Below, piece after piece: positions 26,107 to 34,687 of a stretch of DNA of 48,654 nt; position 1 is the stretch's first letter; each line of letters opens with the position of its first letter. The stretch lies in NCBI GenBank assembly GCA_025359885.1, contig JANYDG010000100.1:1-48654 (forward strand), written 5' to 3'. A program made the position numbers and the translations under genes. The notes under the pieces were generated by a model. That model worked only from the letters and a program-made list of their open reading frames with translations, was not told where the DNA came from and ran no database searches. Source of the DNA: Acidobacteriota bacterium (GTDB lineage: Bacteria > Acidobacteriota > Terriglobia > Terriglobales > Acidobacteriaceae).

Positions 26107-27516
26107 TCAACCCCTCGCCATCGGCGGGCACCGATACCCAAACGCCCGGTCAATCACCGCCGCAACTCCCAGCGCAAACTCATCTTCATACGGCCGCGCC
26201 ACCACCTGCACCCCAATCGGCAGCCCCTCAGCCGACTGCACCACCGGCACCACCGCCGCCGGGTTGGCCAGCACGTTCCACCACTGCGTATGCCGCACCG
26301 CATCGAGATACGCGACCTCGCGCCCCTCGACGACCCAGCTTCGCTCCCCATGCCGCCACGCCGGCAGGCTCGCCACCGGGCACAGCAGCACCGGATACTC
26401 CACCAACTCCGCAAGCGTTCGCGCCCGCAGCAGGTCCAGCTCCGCCCAGGCCTCCAGCAGCTCCTGCCCACCCAGGGGGCCATCCACCGCTGCAATCCCT
26501 AAGAACTCGCGAAAAATCGGGCTAAGCTCGGCCTCATGGCCACGAATCGTCGATTGATAAAACATCGCACCACAGCGCACAAAAAACTTCCACCACAGCT
26601 TGCGCAGCAGCTCCAGCGTCCGCGGCCGGAAGGGCTCCACACGAAAGCCCGCCTCGCGCAACACCCGCACCGAGTCCTGAATAGCCGCCCGCGTCTCCGC
26701 TGTCACCCCCACCAGCCCGTCATCCTCAAAATACCCCACCGTCCGCGACCGCAGTTCCTCAAGCGAAGGCCAGCGCAATCCCACCGGCGCGCTCAGCGGA
26801 TCCACCACGTCCTGCCCGGAAATCGCCTCAAACAGCAGAGAAACATCCCCGACCGTCCGCGCCATCGGCCCAATTGCCCCCAGCACCCCGAAAGGCCCCA
26901 CACACGGCGGCAGATGGCCCCGCCCCGGCACCCGCCCCGGCGTCGGTTTCAACGAGCAAATCCCCGTGAAATGCGCCGGCAGCCGCACTGAACCGCCGCT
27001 GTCGCTGCCCAGTCCGCCCGCAGACATGCAGGCCGCAATCGCCGCCGACTCCCCGCCGCTCGACCCGCCCGGCGTCCGGTCCAGATCCCACGGATTGTTC
27101 GTCCGCCCATGCAGCAGGTTGTCCGTCTCGTACGACATCAAAAACTCCGGGCAATTCGTCGTCCCCAGGATCAGCGCCCCGGCAGCCCGCAGCCGCGCCA
27201 CCACGGGTGCATCCTCCGCAGGAATGCTGCCCCGGTTCATCGTGCTGCCAATTTCGCACCGGTACCCTGCCGTAGCAATCGACGACTTCACCGTAACCGG
27301 CAGCCCATGCAACTTGCCTCTGGCCCCGGTAACTCCATCCAGCAAGCGAGCCTGCGCCCGCACCCGCTCGGCGTCAAAATCCACCAGAGCATTCACCGCC
27401 GGATTAAGCCGCTCAATCTGGCCGATATGCGCCTCTGCAAGTTCGGTCACCGTCACCGCCCCAGCCCGCAGCAGTTCCAACTGGCGGGTAGCGGAGGCAT
27501 GCACCAGCTCACTCAC
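26107..27516 (-). CDS. Amidase signature family hydrolase
   Basis: A 469-residue Ser-cisSer-Lys amidase. The triad is Lys77 (TVKSSIATAG), Ser152 (RTPGGSSGGE) and Ser176 (SGGSVRLPAHF); the 75- and 24-residue spacings equal those in fatty acid amide hydrolase. It is not clearly GatA, since no gatB or gatC neighbour exists. The substrate is unknown. The start is uncertain: the frame is open to 27657, but the preceding gene ends at 27509. A GTG at 27516 that overlaps that gene by 8 bases has an AGGGCGG about 6 bases upstream, and the family N-terminus then fits. ATG 27552 is an alternative. Confidence 0.88.
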   Translation of the reverse strand: MSELVHASATRQLELLRAGAVTVTELAEAHIGQIERLNPAVNALVDFDAERVRAQARLLDGVTGARGKLHGLPVTVKSSIATAGYRCEIGSTMNRGSIPAEDAPVVARLRAAGALILGTTNCPEFLMSYETDNLLHGRTNNPWDLDRTPGGSSGGESAAIAACMSAGGLGSDSGGSVRLPAHFTGICSLKPTPGRVPGRGHLPPCVGPFGVLGAIGPMARTVGDVSLLFEAISGQDVVDPLSAPVGLRWPSLEELRSRTVGYFEDDGLVGVTAETRAAIQDSVRVLREAGFRVEPFRPRTLELLRKLWWKFFVRCGAMFYQSTIRGHEAELSPIFREFLGIAAVDGPLGGQELLEAWAELDLLRARTLAELVEYPVLLCPVASLPAWRHGERSWVVEGREVAYLDAVRHTQWWNVLANPAAVVPVVQSAEGLPIGVQVVARPYEDEFALGVAAVIDRAFGYRCPPMARG

Positions 27517-30500
27517 GCGCACCCGCCCTGGCGGCCTGCGCCGCCGTGTCATTCGGTGTCGAAGGACGCAACTGGTAGTCAAACCGGAAGGACTGCGAAG
27601 GCTCCCCACCATCAAAGCGGTCATTCCAGTCCAACTGATACTGAATCGACCGGCCATCCTCCGGGAACGACTCAGCCCCCGGGTATGGATACTTGCTCAT
27701 CTCGTGAAACGGCAACTGCGAAACAGTAAATGGCAGCGCGTCGTAGAAATCCATGTCCTTCACATAGCCGTTCGCGTAAAAAAAGTAATCCCGCTTCCAG
27801 TGCGGCGGCAGCGCAGGCAGCGCAGTCGCATCAAACTCAGCCGCCAGTTCCTCGCCGCTGCCAAAAATCGCATAGCGGTTATCCACTCCGGTAAGCAGCG
27901 GAGTTACATCACCAAAGTGGGTGTAACTTCCCCGCTGTCGCTGGAACGGTCCCGTCAGGCTGACTTCGTCGTAGTTGTAATTCAGGTCGCCGGGGCTCGC
28001 TCCATCAATTTGCTGCGGATATCCGTGGAACCGCAGCCGCGCCTGGCCCAGGGGCACCTCCGTCTCCCGCACCTGCTGGTTCTGTGTGCTGTTATCCACC
28101 AGTATCTGGTCCCAGTAAATCTGCAGATTGCTCACGATGCGAATCTTGTGTGCCGCGGCGGGGAGCAACCCGCTCAGGTCAGCCACAATCGTCCGCTGCA
28201 ACCCCGCTGGAAAGCCCATCTCCTTCACAATGCGCTGCCAGCTTCCATCCGGCATCTGCGCCTCAATATACGGCGAAATTGGAGAAATCCCCGCCTGCCA
28301 TGCGGAGTACAGCGACGTCGCCGAAAAATACTCCACATACCCCGTCAGCAGCAGCCGCAGCGGATTGGCCCGATTCACCTGACCCAGATCCAGGGTCAGC
28401 GTATGCAGCTCCGTAAATCCGTCATAGGGCAGCTTCTTGAAATCGCTGACAAACTTGTGGTCGGCCGTCGAAAGTACATCCAGCACGGCCCGGCCCTCGG
28501 AATCCCACGCGCCCGCAGGCAGGCGCGCCGCGCCGCTCACCACCACGCGGCCCGAGGCAAACGGCGGCTCATCCAAAAAGCGCTCGTCAGGATAAACCTC
28601 TGTCCCTTCAGGATGGTCAATCGCCCGCAGCCGCAGCTGGTCAATGTAATTCACTTCCTCCATCGGCTCGGTAAATCGCAGACTCAGCCGTCCGTTCACC
28701 GGCACAAGCTGGCCGCCTGCGACCTTGACCCACTCATCCGGGTCAGGAATATTGCGCCGGGCTGGCGTAAACCAGTGCCCTACCACGCCCGCGCCAATCG
28801 CGTCCGTCACCAGCACATACCGCTTGCCATCCCACGCAAAGAGCACCGGGCAAGAGCTGCCTCTTCGATCCGCCTCGGTATAGCTCACCGCCAACTGCCG
28901 CGCCACGTTGATTTCATCCTGCGGCACCCCGGTTGGCCACAGCAGACGGAGCATATCCACGCCCTCCGCCGCACCCAGCCCAATCAAAATCTCCGGCGGC
29001 CCCTGGCTCAGATAGCCCGATGCGCCCGCCACTTCCCACTTTTGCCAGTTATGGTCAGAGAAAGCCTCAACCTTGGTCCCAATTGCAGATTTATTATCCG
29101 CAAAACCCTTCAGCGCGAGACGTAACGAATGGTTTCCGTTGCCGCCAACATTGCGCAGCCACACCGGCTCCGCACTCGCCGAAGTCACAATCAGGTCCGC
29201 TGCCCCATCGCCAGCCACATCCATCGCAATCAACGCCCGTGGCGCCTTCAGTGCGATTCGATCCAAACCCAGAGCCTGGCTCACATCCGCAAAACTTCCA
29301 TCGCCCTGGTTGCGAAAGACCATGACGTGGAAACCCTTGCTGCTTTCAACAATCGCCGCGATATCGATCCAGCCATCGTTGTCAATGTCAATTGGTGTAA
29401 CTCCCCAGGCCCGCACCACATCATGGATCGGCAAACTCACTCGCTCAAAACTCTTGCCTTCCTTGTTCCTCCAGAGAGAAATCCCCGGCGCACCCGCATG
29501 GGTCACGACAAAATCCATCCAACCATCTTTATCAAAGTCCAGCCCGGCCACTCCTTCCGATTCAGCCAAACCGCCCCCGCTGAACAACGGTTGCTCAGGA
29601 AACTTACCCTCCCGCGGATTGAGATACAGCTCCGGTGCGCCTGACTTCCCTGTCACCACCAGGTCAACAGCACGATCATTGTTCACGTCCGAGAGCATTG
29701 CTCCCTGCGTACTCCCGGTCCCGCCAAGGCCCGTCGGCTCCGTCCAATCGGTAAACGTTCCGTTGCCATTGTTGCGCCACAGCACATTCGGCTTGCCGCC
29801 CACAGCCAAGGGTGCCCCTGTTACAAGCAGGTCAACGTCACCGTCGTGGTCATAGTCCACAAACGTGATCCCTGCCGGAATATTCTTCGCCGTGATGCCG
29901 GTCGCCTTGGTTACGTTCTCAAACCTGCCGCCGCCCACGTTGCGAAACACCAGCAACTGGTCCTTGAGCGCCACCACGATATCCGGCAGTCCGTCCCCGT
30001 CAAAATCCCCAACCGTACATGAGACCGCGTCTCCGCTTGCTGCCAGCCCTGTCTTTTCTGCAGAAATCGGTTCAAACCCACCATCGCCCCGATTCCGCAG
30101 GACCCGTATCGCGCTGGCACCTGACCCCATCAGCACCAGGTCGTAGCGCCCATCTCCGTCCACATCCATCACACACACGCCGCCGCTGTGCATACCAGCC
30201 TCTTGTGCAGCACCTTTAGCTGAAGCCAGCAAAGTCTGCTCCGCAAAATGCACAGGGATCATCCCCAGCTTTGGTCGCACTGGCTCTGCCACCGGCACAG
30301 CCGTCGAGTATCGCCCCTGGTCGCCATAGCTGAGCCCCAGCGCTGAAGCAACCTTGGTGCTGGTCAAATGTTGAAAGCGCTGAAAATGCGCCTTCGCCTC
30401 ATCCGCATGCCCCGACCGCTGCAGCGCCCGCGCCAGGGCAAACTCCGACGAAGCATGTTGCGGCTGAATCGCGAGCGCCCGGGTAAACATCGCCATCGCC

Positions 30501-30964
30501 TCTGTCACCAGCTTCTCATCCTGGTAGCAGACCCCCTCGAAGTACATCGAATCCGCGTCCGCCGGGTCCAGCTCAACCGCGTGGCCAAAGCTTTCCTGCG
30601 CCGGGCCCATTTCATTGGCCGCCCGCTGCACCAGCCCCATGTTGTACCAGATGCGCGGATTCCGCTGGTCCAGCGCCAATGCGTGCTTCAGCGCCACCTC
30701 AGCCTCCGGCAGCTTTTGCATGTAGAGCAGCGCGATGCCGTCGTTCAACGCCGCCTCGGCCAGCGTCTCGTCCTTTTTGAGCGCCGCCGAAAAGGCAACC
30801 TCCGCCTGCTCGGTCTGCTGTTGGTTCATCAGCGCCACGCCGTTGTTGTTCAGCCGCACTGCCTGCACATCATGGCTCGATGCCGCCAGGAGAGGCATTG
30901 CGGTAGTCATCGACAAGCCCAGGATGAGACCCGATACAACACGAAGTACAAGAAAACAGCGCAT
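27509..30964 (-). CDS. Exported TPR / FG-GAP (VCBS) / ASPIC-UnbV protein
   Basis: A 1151-residue protein. A signal peptide (about 1-28) is followed by five or so TPR units (about 35-220). An FG-GAP/VCBS propeller follows (about 240-640), with repeated D-x-D-x-D-G calcium-type loops such as DVDGDGRYDLVL, DFDGDGLPDIVV, DYDHDGDVDLLV, DVNNDRAVDLVV and DIDNDGWIDIAA. Then comes an ASPIC/UnbV-like segment (PEILIGLGAAEGVDMLRLLWPTG). A unique C-terminal region of about 430 residues is beta-rich. Such proteins are large exported modules of unknown partner; adhesion or polymer binding is possible. ATG 30964 is chosen over a TTG at 30988. The stop overlaps the amidase start, so the two are probably cotranscribed. 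Confidence 0.85.
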   Translation of the reverse strand: MRCFLVLRVVSGLILGLSMTTAMPLLAASSHDVQAVRLNNNGVALMNQQQTEQAEVAFSAALKKDETLAEAALNDGIALLYMQKLPEAEVALKHALALDQRNPRIWYNMGLVQRAANEMGPAQESFGHAVELDPADADSMYFEGVCYQDEKLVTEAMAMFTRALAIQPQHASSEFALARALQRSGHADEAKAHFQRFQHLTSTKVASALGLSYGDQGRYSTAVPVAEPVRPKLGMIPVHFAEQTLLASAKGAAQEAGMHSGGVCVMDVDGDGRYDLVLMGSGASAIRVLRNRGDGGFEPISAEKTGLAASGDAVSCTVGDFDGDGLPDIVVALKDQLLVFRNVGGGRFENVTKATGITAKNIPAGITFVDYDHDGDVDLLVTGAPLAVGGKPNVLWRNNGNGTFTDWTEPTGLGGTGSTQGAMLSDVNNDRAVDLVVTGKSGAPELYLNPREGKFPEQPLFSGGGLAESEGVAGLDFDKDGWMDFVVTHAGAPGISLWRNKEGKSFERVSLPIHDVVRAWGVTPIDIDNDGWIDIAAIVESSKGFHVMVFRNQGDGSFADVSQALGLDRIALKAPRALIAMDVAGDGAADLIVTSASAEPVWLRNVGGNGNHSLRLALKGFADNKSAIGTKVEAFSDHNWQKWEVAGASGYLSQGPPEILIGLGAAEGVDMLRLLWPTGVPQDEINVARQLAVSYTEADRRGSSCPVLFAWDGKRYVLVTDAIGAGVVGHWFTPARRNIPDPDEWVKVAGGQLVPVNGRLSLRFTEPMEEVNYIDQLRLRAIDHPEGTEVYPDERFLDEPPFASGRVVVSGAARLPAGAWDSEGRAVLDVLSTADHKFVSDFKKLPYDGFTELHTLTLDLGQVNRANPLRLLLTGYVEYFSATSLYSAWQAGISPISPYIEAQMPDGSWQRIVKEMGFPAGLQRTIVADLSGLLPAAAHKIRIVSNLQIYWDQILVDNSTQNQQVRETEVPLGQARLRFHGYPQQIDGASPGDLNYNYDEVSLTGPFQRQRGSYTHFGDVTPLLTGVDNRYAIFGSGEELAAEFDATALPALPPHWKRDYFFYANGYVKDMDFYDALPFTVSQLPFHEMSKYPYPGAESFPEDGRSIQYQLDWNDRFDGGEPSQSFRFDYQLRPSTPNDTAAQAARAGARE

Positions 30965-31128
30965 AAGCAAGCAACCTGACCGGTTCAATCAACCGTTTCA
31001 TCAACTCGGAAATCGTCTACCAGTGTCTCAAATCCAGAGCGCGCCCGCATCTCTTGCGCCATCTCCAGCCAAAGCCTCATTCATCCCGCCAAAGTCACCC
31101 TCCAAACATCTCCGTTCTCTCCGCTCCC

Positions 31129-32346
31129 ATGCCATCTGCCCGCGCTCTCAACCGCTATACTGGGGCGGTGATTCCGCCGCCTCGTTCTGCTACAGCCAAC
31201 GATGAAATCGATGAAAACGATGAAATCGACTGGTATCCCTTCCTTGCGCGGCCCCGACTCGCCTCACCCACCGCAACTTTTCTCACCTCCCTTCTCGACG
31301 CGTGCATCCTCGTCACGGGCGCAGGTGGCTCCATCGGCAGCGCACTCAGCCTCCGCCTCGCCTCCCTCCGTCCCCGCAAGCTCATCCTTCTCGATGCGTC
31401 AGAGCAAGCCCTGTTTCGCCTTGAATCCTGCCTCGCTGGCCTCCCAAGCCTCCCAGGCATCCCAGGAATGTCTGCAAATCCCATCACCATCCTCGGCAGC
31501 GTCAGCGATTCTGCCCTGCTCCGCGAGGTCTTTGCCCAGCACGCACCAAACCTTGTCTTTCACGCCGCTGCCTACAAACACGTCGCCCTGCTTGAGTCCC
31601 ATCCCCTTGCCGCCATCCAGAACAACGCCCTTGGCACCCAATCCCTCATCGAATGCGCCTGCAACCACAGCCAGGCCCGCATGATCCTGCTCTCAACGGA
31701 TAAAGCCGTCGCCCCCATCAGCATTCTCGGCGCCACCAAACGCATTGCCGAGCTGCTCACACTGGCCAACGGTGGCACCGTACTGCGCCTCTGCAACGTC
31801 CTCGGAACCGAAGGCAGCGTTGTCGAGACCTTCCTGCGCCAGATTGCCGCCGGGGGCCCCGTCACCATCGCACACCCCGACGCGGAGCGCTACTTCATCA
31901 CCTGCACCGAAGCGGTCGATCTCCTGCTCACCTGCGCCGTTGAAGCCCGACCCGGCGCACTCTTCGTCCCCGCCGTTCAACGCCCCCATCGTGTGCAGGC
32001 CCTGGCCGAATTCCTCATCGACCATGACTCCAATGCAGCCTCTTTGCCCATCAAGTACAGCGGTCTCCGCACCGGCGACAAGCTCAGTGAAGATCTTTGG
32101 TCCGCAAACGAACAGCCGGGCACAGCCAATCCGCAGGGTCTCGTCGAACTCCGTTACCCCCAAATGCCTCTACCTGACTGCGTCGAAAAAATCGCGCACC
32201 TGCACTCCGCGGCGAACAATCGCGACCTTCCCCGCGCCCTCGAAATCCTTCAGCAACTCGTTCCCGACTACACGCCCAGCACCACCGTCCTCGCCCTCGC
32301 GCGGCAAAACCAAACGCAGCAGGTCTGCCTGAGTGATCCGTCATGA
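31129..32346 (+). CDS. Soluble NDP-HexNAc 4,6-dehydratase (LegB/PglF/CapD-like)
   Basis: Extended SDR enzyme. The NAD-binding LVTGAGGSIGSAL and HAAAYKHVALLESHP motifs match UDP-GlcNAc 4,6-dehydratases. The active-site segment is STDKAVAPISILGATKR. The residue where PseB/FlaA1-type enzymes have Tyr (before GATK) is Leu here, whereas PglF/LegB-type enzymes have Met. This favours retention at C5 and a legionaminic/bacillosamine-type product over a pseudaminic one. The membrane and CoA-binding-like N-terminal parts of CapD are absent. The start is unresolved: the frame opens at TTG 31054, with ATG 31129 (used here) and GTG 31168 as other options, none with a good ribosome site. DEIDENDEID comes from a short DNA repeat. 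The stop overlaps the next ATG by 4 bases. Confidence 0.82.
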   Translation: MPSARALNRYTGAVIPPPRSATANDEIDENDEIDWYPFLARPRLASPTATFLTSLLDACILVTGAGGSIGSALSLRLASLRPRKLILLDASEQALFRLESCLAGLPSLPGIPGMSANPITILGSVSDSALLREVFAQHAPNLVFHAAAYKHVALLESHPLAAIQNNALGTQSLIECACNHSQARMILLSTDKAVAPISILGATKRIAELLTLANGGTVLRLCNVLGTEGSVVETFLRQIAAGGPVTIAHPDAERYFITCTEAVDLLLTCAVEARPGALFVPAVQRPHRVQALAEFLIDHDSNAASLPIKYSGLRTGDKLSEDLWSANEQPGTANPQGLVELRYPQMPLPDCVEKIAHLHSAANNRDLPRALEILQQLVPDYTPSTTVLALARQNQTQQVCLSDPS

Positions 32347-33512
32347 AACGCCGCATCGCCGTCGTCACCACCTCCCGCGCCGACTACAGCCACCTCTACT
32401 GGCCACTCGTCGAACTCGCCCAGCGCCCCGACGTCGAATTGGGCGTCATTGCCCTCGGTGCCCATCTCTCCCCTGAATTCGGCAACACCCTCAGCGAAAT
32501 CGAGCGCGACGGCTTCCCCATCGTCGCCCGTATCGAGTGCCTGCTCAGCTCAGACACTGACACTGGTATGGCCAAAACAATCGGCCTCGCCACCCTCTCG
32601 CTCGCCGATGCACTCACCAGTTGGCGGCCCGACCTGCTGCTGCTCATCGCCGACCGCTACGAGATGCTCGCCCCCGCCTCCGTCGCCCTCGCCCTCCGCA
32701 TCCCCATCGCCCACATAGAAGGCGGCGAAGTCTCCCAGGGAGCCATCGACGACGCCGTTCGTAACGCCCTCACCAAGCTCGCCCACATCCACTTCACCTC
32801 CACCCCGACCGCCCGCCGACGCGTCATCGCCATGGGCGAGGAACCCTGGCGCGTCCACCACGCCGGAGCCCCCTCGCTCGATCACCTCCGCCGCAGCAAG
32901 CTGATGACCCGCGCCGAAGTCGAGCAAACGCTCAATCTCGACCTCAGCCAGCCCACCGTCCTCGTCGCCTTCCACCCCGTCACTCTTCACCGCGACACCA
33001 CCGACGAGGCCGACGCCCTCTTCGACGCTCTCGCCCATCTCGATTGCCAGATCCTCTTCGTCTACCCCAACTCTGACGCCGGCAGCCGCGACCTCATAAA
33101 GCGCACACAAGCTTTCGCAGACGACCGGATTATGACGAGAATTTTCGTCAACCTTGCACCGCTTGCCTACTGGAGCCTCCTCCGTTACGTCGATGTCCTC
33201 GTCGGTAACTCCTCCAGCGGCATCATGGAGGCAGCCAGCTTCGGCCTGCCCGTCGTCAACATCGGCATGCGCCAGCAGAGCCGCGAACGCGCACCGAACA
33301 TCCTCGACGCACCCGCCACCACCCCCGAAATCCTCGACCGCGTCAGGCAAGCCATCACCCCCGAGTTTCGCCGCAGCCTGGCCAACATCACGAACCCCTA
33401 CGGCACCGGCCACGCAGCGGAACTGATCGCCGAGGTCCTCGCCACCACGCCCCTCAAAAACATCCTCATCAAGGCTCCCGTTCCTGTACCCCCTGAATCC
33501 GAGGGCACATGA
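32343..33512 (+). CDS. Hydrolysing UDP-HexNAc 2-epimerase (NeuC/LegG-like)
   Basis: A 389-residue GT-B-fold enzyme that releases UDP while epimerising C2, giving ManNAc or a 2,4-diacetamido-trideoxymannose. It shows the family landmarks TTSRADYSHL, IADRYEMLA, IPIAHIEGGEVSQGAIDDAV and LVGNSSSGIMEAASFGLPVV, then NIGMRQQSRERAPNI. This is the NeuC/LegG class rather than the non-hydrolysing WecB class. ATGA overlaps with both neighbours (32343-32346 and 33509-33512) indicate translational coupling. With the dehydratase before and the aminotransferase after, UDP-diacetyl-bacillosamine is a natural substrate and a legionaminic-type sugar the likely goal. The downstream synthase and acetyltransferase are not in the window. 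Confidence 0.88.
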   Translation: MKRRIAVVTTSRADYSHLYWPLVELAQRPDVELGVIALGAHLSPEFGNTLSEIERDGFPIVARIECLLSSDTDTGMAKTIGLATLSLADALTSWRPDLLLLIADRYEMLAPASVALALRIPIAHIEGGEVSQGAIDDAVRNALTKLAHIHFTSTPTARRRVIAMGEEPWRVHHAGAPSLDHLRRSKLMTRAEVEQTLNLDLSQPTVLVAFHPVTLHRDTTDEADALFDALAHLDCQILFVYPNSDAGSRDLIKRTQAFADDRIMTRIFVNLAPLAYWSLLRYVDVLVGNSSSGIMEAASFGLPVVNIGMRQQSRERAPNILDAPATTPEILDRVRQAITPEFRRSLANITNPYGTGHAAELIAEVLATTPLKNILIKAPVPVPPESEGT

Positions 33513-34642
33513 ACCCCAGAATCCCCCTCTCCGCTCCCGACATCACCGAGGCTGAAATTGAAGCCGTCACCCAGGTCCTGCGCACCAACTCCCTCAGCCT
33601 GGGCCCCAAACTCGATGAATTTGAGAGCGCCTTCGCCGGCTATCACCAGATGCCCCAGGCAATCGCGGTCTCTTCAGGCACCGCCGCGCTCCACCTCGCC
33701 ATCCGGGCCCTCAACCTCGGCCCAGGCGATGAAATCATCCTCCCTTCCTTCACCTTCATCGCCGTCGCCAACGCCGTCTGCTTCGAGCGCGCCACCCCCG
33801 TCTTCGCCGACATCGACCCCATTGACTTGAACATGCACCCCGCCTCGGTCGAAGCCGCCATCACCCCCCGCACCCGCGCCCTCATCATCGTCCATACCTT
33901 CGGTGTCCCCGCCAACATGGATGCCCTCATGGCCCTCGCCCGCCGCCACAACCTCGCCGTCATCGAAGACGCCTGCGAAGCCATCGGCGCCACATACAAC
34001 AACCAGTTAGTCGGCACCTTCGGCGACATCGCCACCTTCGCCTTCTATCCGAATAAGCAAATCACCACCGGCGAAGGCGGCATGATCCTCTGCCGCGACA
34101 ATCAGCTCGCCCAACGCATGCGCGCCCTGCGCAATCAGGGCCGCTATCCCGGCAACCACTGGCTCCAGCACCAGGAACTCGGCTACAACTACCGCCTCTC
34201 AGAAATCGCCTGCGCCCTCGGCATCGTCCAGCTAACCCGCCTCGAAAGCATCCTCGCCCAACGCGCCACCGTCGCCGCCCGCTACAACTCCCTGCTGGCA
34301 AATATCCCCGACATCGAATGCCCTCCGTTGCAGCTTCCCCACCGCACAATCAGCTGGTTCGTCTACGTCGTCCAACTCGCGGAAACCCTCCCCGCCGACA
34401 CTCGCGACCACGTCCTGCGGTTGCTCCAGAACGCAGGCATCGGCTGCGGCCGCTACTTCGCCCCCATCCACCAGCAGCCCGCCTACCAGCACCACCCCAG
34501 CACCCAAACCGCCCACCTCCCCATCACCGAATCCATCGCCGCCCGCACCCTCGCCCTGCCCTTCTACAACAGCCTTTCCTCCACCGACGCCGCTGAAGTC
34601 ACCCAGGCCCTCATGCAGGCAATCGACGAATTAAACCAATAG
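33509..34642 (+). CDS. DegT/DnrJ/EryC1-type sugar aminotransferase (LegC/PglE-like)
   Basis: A 377-residue PLP enzyme. The cofactor lysine is Lys183 in FAFYPNKQITTGEGG. Asp154 in VIEDACEAIG contacts the pyridine nitrogen, and SSGTAALHLA (55-64) binds phosphate. The usual reaction is transamination of a 4-keto-6-deoxy sugar nucleotide to the 4-amino form, which is exactly the product of the upstream dehydratase. It is the third gene of the coupled set. An acetyltransferase that would follow in bacillosamine or legionaminic synthesis is not adjacent. Confidence 0.9.
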   Translation: MNPRIPLSAPDITEAEIEAVTQVLRTNSLSLGPKLDEFESAFAGYHQMPQAIAVSSGTAALHLAIRALNLGPGDEIILPSFTFIAVANAVCFERATPVFADIDPIDLNMHPASVEAAITPRTRALIIVHTFGVPANMDALMALARRHNLAVIEDACEAIGATYNNQLVGTFGDIATFAFYPNKQITTGEGGMILCRDNQLAQRMRALRNQGRYPGNHWLQHQELGYNYRLSEIACALGIVQLTRLESILAQRATVAARYNSLLANIPDIECPPLQLPHRTISWFVYVVQLAETLPADTRDHVLRLLQNAGIGCGRYFAPIHQQPAYQHHPSTQTAHLPITESIAARTLALPFYNSLSSTDAAEVTQALMQAIDELNQ

Positions 34643-34687
34643 CGCAAATCACTTGACAGCCGCCGCTCCCTCGCCCACGCTAATCCA

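Noticed and set aside
26966..29125. 719-residue plus-strand open frame opposite the amidase and FG-GAP genes
   Set aside because: It is rich in Arg, Pro, His and Gln with no domain pattern, and it is antisense to two genes with clear motifs. Long antisense frames are expected in GC-rich DNA.
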